Positions 59,937 through 64,000 of a stretch of 64,000 bases of DNA are shown here, in pieces. The DNA lies in NCBI GenBank assembly GCA_905250025.1, contig CAJNOJ010000056.1, forward strand, positions 62,001 through 126,000, read 5' to 3'. The notes under the pieces were generated by a model, which saw only the letters and a list, made by a program, of their open reading frames with translations, searched no databases and had not been told where the DNA came from. The stretch is from Adineta ricciae (Eukaryota; Rotifera; Eurotatoria; Adinetida; Adinetidae). Each line of letters starts with the position of its first letter. Within the stretch, counting starts at the first letter, position 1. The translations under genes were made by a program, and so were the position numbers.

Positions 59937-61279
59937 CTAAGCACCAGCAGCAGGTGAACTAGTTTGTTCTTGAATAATATACTCCTTAGGTGCACGTTGT
60001 TGCCACTCAGTGAACGAACCCTAAAAGAAAAACATCAAGTCAAATTTGTTTCAAAACTATACTGCTGCAATTGACTAAACACTTAACGTCAAACAGCCCT
60101 TAGGTTTTGACGAAAAATTCTTTTCAGCCATGTTTACTTTCGCACGAAAATGTCTTCGCCTCTCAAACATCACAGACATCGATGCTGAGAGATACAAACG
60201 TGCGCGTTAGATTGTTTACTGGCAAAATGAAAGTATATCTTACGTTATAAACTGAGTACGACTTCTGACCGAGAATATGAGCAATAAAAGCTAATGTACT
60301 CGCTGTTGTACCCGTTTGACAGGTATAAATAGCTGGTTTCGATAAATTAACACCAGCTTTTTCGAAAACTAAGAAAAGAATCGAGTAATGCGCGACTGAT
60401 AGTGTACTGTGATTTTACGTTGTTGAAGCTCTTCCTTCGATTTTAAACATTGATTATCTTGATCAAATACATCATTGTACGGAACGTTGAGTGAATCTGG
60501 CAGATGTCCACCTTTTTCACCTGAAACGGTAGAATATAGAAATAGTTGATGAGAAAAGACAACTCACCGCTAAAAAGATTTCGTGGTCGAGCATCGACAA
60601 TCTGTTGTTTTTTGTCTTTCGAAGAAACAATGTTTAACATCGTTTGAAAATCCTTTACCATTCTTTCATTAAGATGAACGCTAAATTTTCCTGTCTAAAG
60701 AATACAAAAGACAGTTATTTTGCATTGAAAACTTCTTGTATTACCTCTTTAGGTTGATTATCATTGGATGGTTCTAAATCGTTGACTTCCTTCGCCCATT
60801 TATGAAATCCACCATTTAGAATAGATAAACTATCCACACCGTATGTCTAATCGAAGTAAGATCCATCATAACTAGTGCAACGTCAATAAAAACCCATTTA
60901 CTTTCAATAACCACCAAGCTCGACTAGTTGCATAGAAACCCATGGGTGAACGATCATAGAGAACAATATGGTCTTTGTTTGATACACCCAAATGTGAGAG
61001 ATACGATTCGAAACATTTGATATCAGGAAGACCGCGTGGAATCAATTTTGTTGGTTGTGTACATTCGAGTTGATCAAAGAATCGAGCCTTAGGAATATGC
61101 GCACTAAACAAAAATATGACCTGCTCAGCATGATTCGTTGAGTCTTACTGTAAGAATTCGTTGTGAAATTGTTTGCCAATGTCAGCTTCGAGCACGGAAA
61201 CTTTCTGCGAAGATGATCGTAAGAGATCTTTCAATGCTTGACACGAAAGCACTGGTGGAATTGCTTTAATTGCTTTCAT
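59937..61279 (-). CDS. Two-domain rhodanese (thiosulfate/mercaptopyruvate sulfurtransferase)
   Basis: Seven exons from the ATG at 61279 to the stop at 59937. The N-terminal non-catalytic rhodanese domain contains HIPKARFFDQLECTQPTKLI, HIVLYDRSPMGFYATSRAWW and YGVDSLSILNGGFHKW. The C-terminal catalytic domain contains QIVDARPRNLFSG, GHLPDSLNVPYNDVFD and the active-site loop IYTCQTGTTAS (Cys nucleophile in CxxGxTA). The last exon (GSFTEWQQR) ends SSPAAGA. These enzymes move sulfane sulfur from thiosulfate or 3-mercaptopyruvate to cyanide or thiols. The loop CQTGTT does not match the usual vertebrate TST (CRKGVT) or MST (CGSGVT) exactly, so substrate preference is open. About 290 residues, as usual. 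Confidence 0.85.
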
Positions 61280-61930
61280 CTAGAAAGTAAATCGTTGAAT
61301 ACTATTGAAAGTTATGCAAAAACCACTCAGAGAGAAGATTAATCAAATAATCATGGAAATGAGTCGACATGTGAGATAACACAAGCTAACCGTGCTATTC
61401 CTCGACATGTTTCCTCGATCAAATATGAGAAGAAAATTTCATCATCGTGGTTTTTCTTGTGAAGAAGAGAAAAGAGCACAAACAGCGACAAGGATTTGTT
61501 ACAGGACATTGATATATTTGAATATTATCTTTTGTTTTCAACAACGAGAACAGACGGACATTGTAAGAAAGAGAGAAGGACAGAGAAGAAAAAAGACAGA
61601 AAAAGTAGCAAGACCAGTCAGATACACAGCACAAGTACAAAGCAATTCTAAAAGCATCCGCGTACACATCAACACACAGATGTTCTTCGAAACGAATAAG
61701 TCAGGCGAGTTTTATGAACGGAACGAGAGAGAAAGAAAGAAGAACAGACAAAAAAGTAAGTCACCGGATATATCTGCGTGTATAACAAGAATAGATTTTT
61801 TTCGGTTACCTTGTTTCTCCGAACTTGTTTAGAAAAAACGAAGAAGAGAAAAGATTGGTTAACAAAGAACAGTTATTTAGTATGAAATTATTGAAGTTTT
61901 TTCTAGCGCTGGTACAATGAAGGAAAGGGA
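61280..61930. other. Intergenic region between sulfurtransferase and WDR20
   Basis: A 146-codon + strand ORF (61392-61832) is Arg/Lys/Glu-rich low complexity without domain features and is not called. The WDR20 3' UTR and the sulfurtransferase promoter lie here. Confidence 0.5.
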
Positions 61931-64000
61931 TTACAATCGTTGAGAAACTGTCGAATAATGAGTATTACTGTTAGTGAATGTTGTTGGACTCGTTGTTCGA
62001 TCATCAGTCTAGAAATTCAGCTGAGCGAAATGAAATTAGCCAAAAGAGTTCTACTTACGATATTATTACTTAGAAGTTTTTGCGGTTTTTCCCAAATAGC
62101 GATAATTCCATCTTGTGAAGATGTCACTAGGTAGTTTTCACCGAAATAAATTCCATTTAAACGTTCGTGAGCAATGAATTCAGTTATAACTGGTTCAATT
62201 ACTTGTATATCATCTAGTTTCGGACATAGATTAGTTCCAAATGTACTTTTAGTTAAATCGAAATTCGTTCGACGCGATGACGAATGATTGTGATTGCTTG
62301 TTAGTGTTGACAATGAACCATGATTCGAATCATCAGTATTCGCTTGTAGTTTTGACGACGATGATTTCGATCCGGTCAATGTGCTGGATAGTAGAGATGA
62401 CTTTCGAGATTTCTTCGACGTTCCATTGGCTATTGTCAAAAGGGACATGTCAGGAGTATCATCAATAGATTTGTTAACTTTATTGGAATTCCGTACAAAT
62501 GAAAGACGTGATGTTAAGGATGAAAACGATGTTTTGCTTGGCGCAGGTTGAGTGTTCACTGTTGCGTCGGATGATAATGATGCATGGCCATTGGAGGATG
62601 ACGGTGAGGGTATTGATGGATATGATGAAGAATTTTTTTTACTATTAGGAATGAATTTCAAGATATCTTCAGTAATATCCCATAGGCACAGACGATTATC
62701 TTGTCCAACTGACGCGATTCGATAGAATATGGATGGAATCGTTACATCGAGACATGTTGAATCACTCCGTGACCATGATGTTGATTTTTGAAAACTATCT
62801 TGCTCATGATCATCGTTGTAATCAAATGAGGTTTGTACAAATGACGAATAATAAGTTTTTGCATTCATATACGGATCAAACGATATAGCACTTATCCATG
62901 ATGTATGACCATGACCACGGCATATAACACGAGATACATGTTCGTCAGGGATCAGAGTAAATAATGTTATGAAATCATCTTCACCACCAGTAGCAATGTA
63001 TTTACCATCAGGCGACCAACAGACCTGTTTACAATCAACAAAACAATGGATAAGTCGTTTCGAGAAGCAAAGAACGGAGAAACTTACGCAAAGAAGACCA
63101 CCGAAGTAACTTTTCATATAAGCTACTAATTCCATTTTTTCATAGTTAAATATTCGAAGAAATCCGTCTTGTGAAACAATAGCAAGAAGAGTATTATCAG
63201 GTGAAAAGGCGAATTCGTTGATACTTCCACTACCTATCGACCATCGTGCAACTGGATTTCGTGCTTGTTTAGATTTATTCTAAAACAAATCTTTCATTTT
63301 CCTTACAAACTGTAAAATTCGTCTTACTTTGATGTACGATATAGAGAAATTCTTTTCATCGTCTTTTATTGTTGTATAAGTCGGTTGAATATTTGTATCA
63401 CGTTGATAGTTCAATTGTTCATCAAACACATACAGATATCCGCTGGAATAGGATGCAATAAAATAAGTTTTCGGATTTGTTAACCATTTGATACATGTCA
63501 CTTTGGTTTTATCCAGATAACTCTAATCATAAGTAGAAAAGAATTCGATGCACAACTTCGTCTTTAGTTTGACATACGCCTTCATTGAATACTTTCTGTT
63601 CTTTACTTTGCATATTTATATATTGTATTTGTCCTTTAGAAAATCCGACAAGGACATGGAGACTTTTGTTATCAGGATGCTGAGTAATATCATGGCACGT
63701 CGGATGATGGTTTTGTTTGTAAACACGATGATCGATAGGTTCGCCAAAATTAAACTAGAAATTATTCGAAAATCTTCATCAAATTCTTTGAATCTCGAAA
63801 CTTTACCTGTGTAGCTTCAGCAAATTCATAAACGATCAATTCTCTTCCAATATTAAATGCTAAAATATCTGTTAGAATCACATTTCCATTGGAATCGTAT
63901 CCATTCGTTGCAGATATTTGTTTCTGTTCATTAGAATGATCAATAGAATTGCCCGTAGTGTTATTATTCGTCGATGATGACCGTCTCGAACTGGTTTGAC
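61931..64000 (-). CDS. WDR20: WDR20/DMWD-like WD40 protein, 5' end outside window
   Basis: Exons read inward from the right edge: up to about 63809, then about 63757-63587, about 63520-63331, about 63280-63087, about 63026-62074 and 61931-62008; more 5' sequence lies beyond 64000. Hallmarks are NEFAFSPDNTLLAIVSQDGF, MKSYFGGLLCVCWSPDGKY, ATGGEDDFITLF, CRGHGHTSWISAISFDPY, RIASVGQDNRLCLWDITED and IAHERLNGIYFGENYLV, all close to vertebrate WDR20. A long Ser-rich insert lies between the last blades. WDR20 activates the deubiquitinases USP12/USP46 together with WDR48. The last exon (26 codons, ending STVSQRL) is inferred from a consensus gtaagt donor near 62073; reading through would give a slightly different C-terminus. 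Confidence 0.87.

Noticed and set aside
61392-61832. 146-codon + strand ORF between sulfurtransferase and WDR20
   Set aside because: Composition is low-complexity Arg/Lys/Glu with no domain, signal peptide or splice support; likely chance.

Overview
The window is nuclear DNA from a compact animal genome. Coding regions are split by many short GT-AG introns, typically about 50-60 nt, and the gene families are metazoan (MAP7, RanGAP1, SEL1L, WDR20, ABHD16A, TMEM26, a class A GPCR, STRA6). Short introns, high gene density, and a few genes that look bacterial or fungal (a YjlB-type cupin, an Ole1-type desaturase-cytochrome b5 fusion, a CAJ1-type DnaJ-X protein) fit a bdelloid rotifer best. That assignment is an inference; nothing in the window proves the species. 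No rRNA, tRNA, CRISPR array, transposon or virus-derived gene was recognised.

Layout, left to right. 0.1-2.6 kb (+): AAMP-like WD40 protein with one unusually long intron. 3.6-10.5 kb (+): MAP7/ensconsin gene, with a complete SUEL-lectin membrane-protein gene inside one of its introns on the same strand. 10.5-13.4 kb: no gene recognised. 13.4-18.0 kb (+): a nine-exon gene joining a signal peptide, C-type lectin domain, EGF domain and STRA6-type multi-pass membrane region, the most unusual gene here. 18.3-20.7 kb (+): a dual-specificity phosphatase and a DnaJ-X chaperone. 21.1-32.0 kb (-): a tight same-strand run of MCAT, a PLC-delta-like enzyme, a YjlB-type cupin, mitochondrial PheRS, mitochondrial IF3 and RanGAP1. 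33.4-34.9 kb (+): intronless desaturase-cytochrome b5 fusion. 35.0-38.1 kb (-): a second, diverged PLC. 39.0-41.0 kb (-): ABHD16A.

41.3-44.8 kb (-): a TMEM26 locus with one set of N-terminal exons and two C-terminal cassettes, plus an antisense two-TM gene inside its intron. 45.6-48.5 kb (-): a CCAP/neuropeptide S receptor-like GPCR. 48.6-50.2 kb: no gene recognised. 50.2-51.7 kb (+): an unrecognised multi-exon protein with a ubiquitin/PB1-like start and a possible Rel-like core. 51.8-52.6 kb (-): a helical orphan. 52.7-53.2 kb (+): a secreted Cys-rich protein sharing a short divergent promoter with that orphan. 53.5-56.6 kb (-): SEL1L. 56.9-58.3 kb (-): NHL-repeat protein. 59.1-59.8 kb (-): complex I subunit, NDUFB11-like. 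59.9-61.3 kb (-): two-domain rhodanese. 61.9 kb to the window edge (-): WDR20, 5' end cut off.

Functional themes: mitochondrial translation, lipoylation and respiration (MTIF3, FARS2, MCAT, NDUFB11, sulfurtransferase); lipid signalling and metabolism (two PLCs, desaturase, ABHD16A); and cell-surface proteins with lectin domains. Splice sites were read by eye using reading-frame continuity, so individual exon borders may be off by a few bases.
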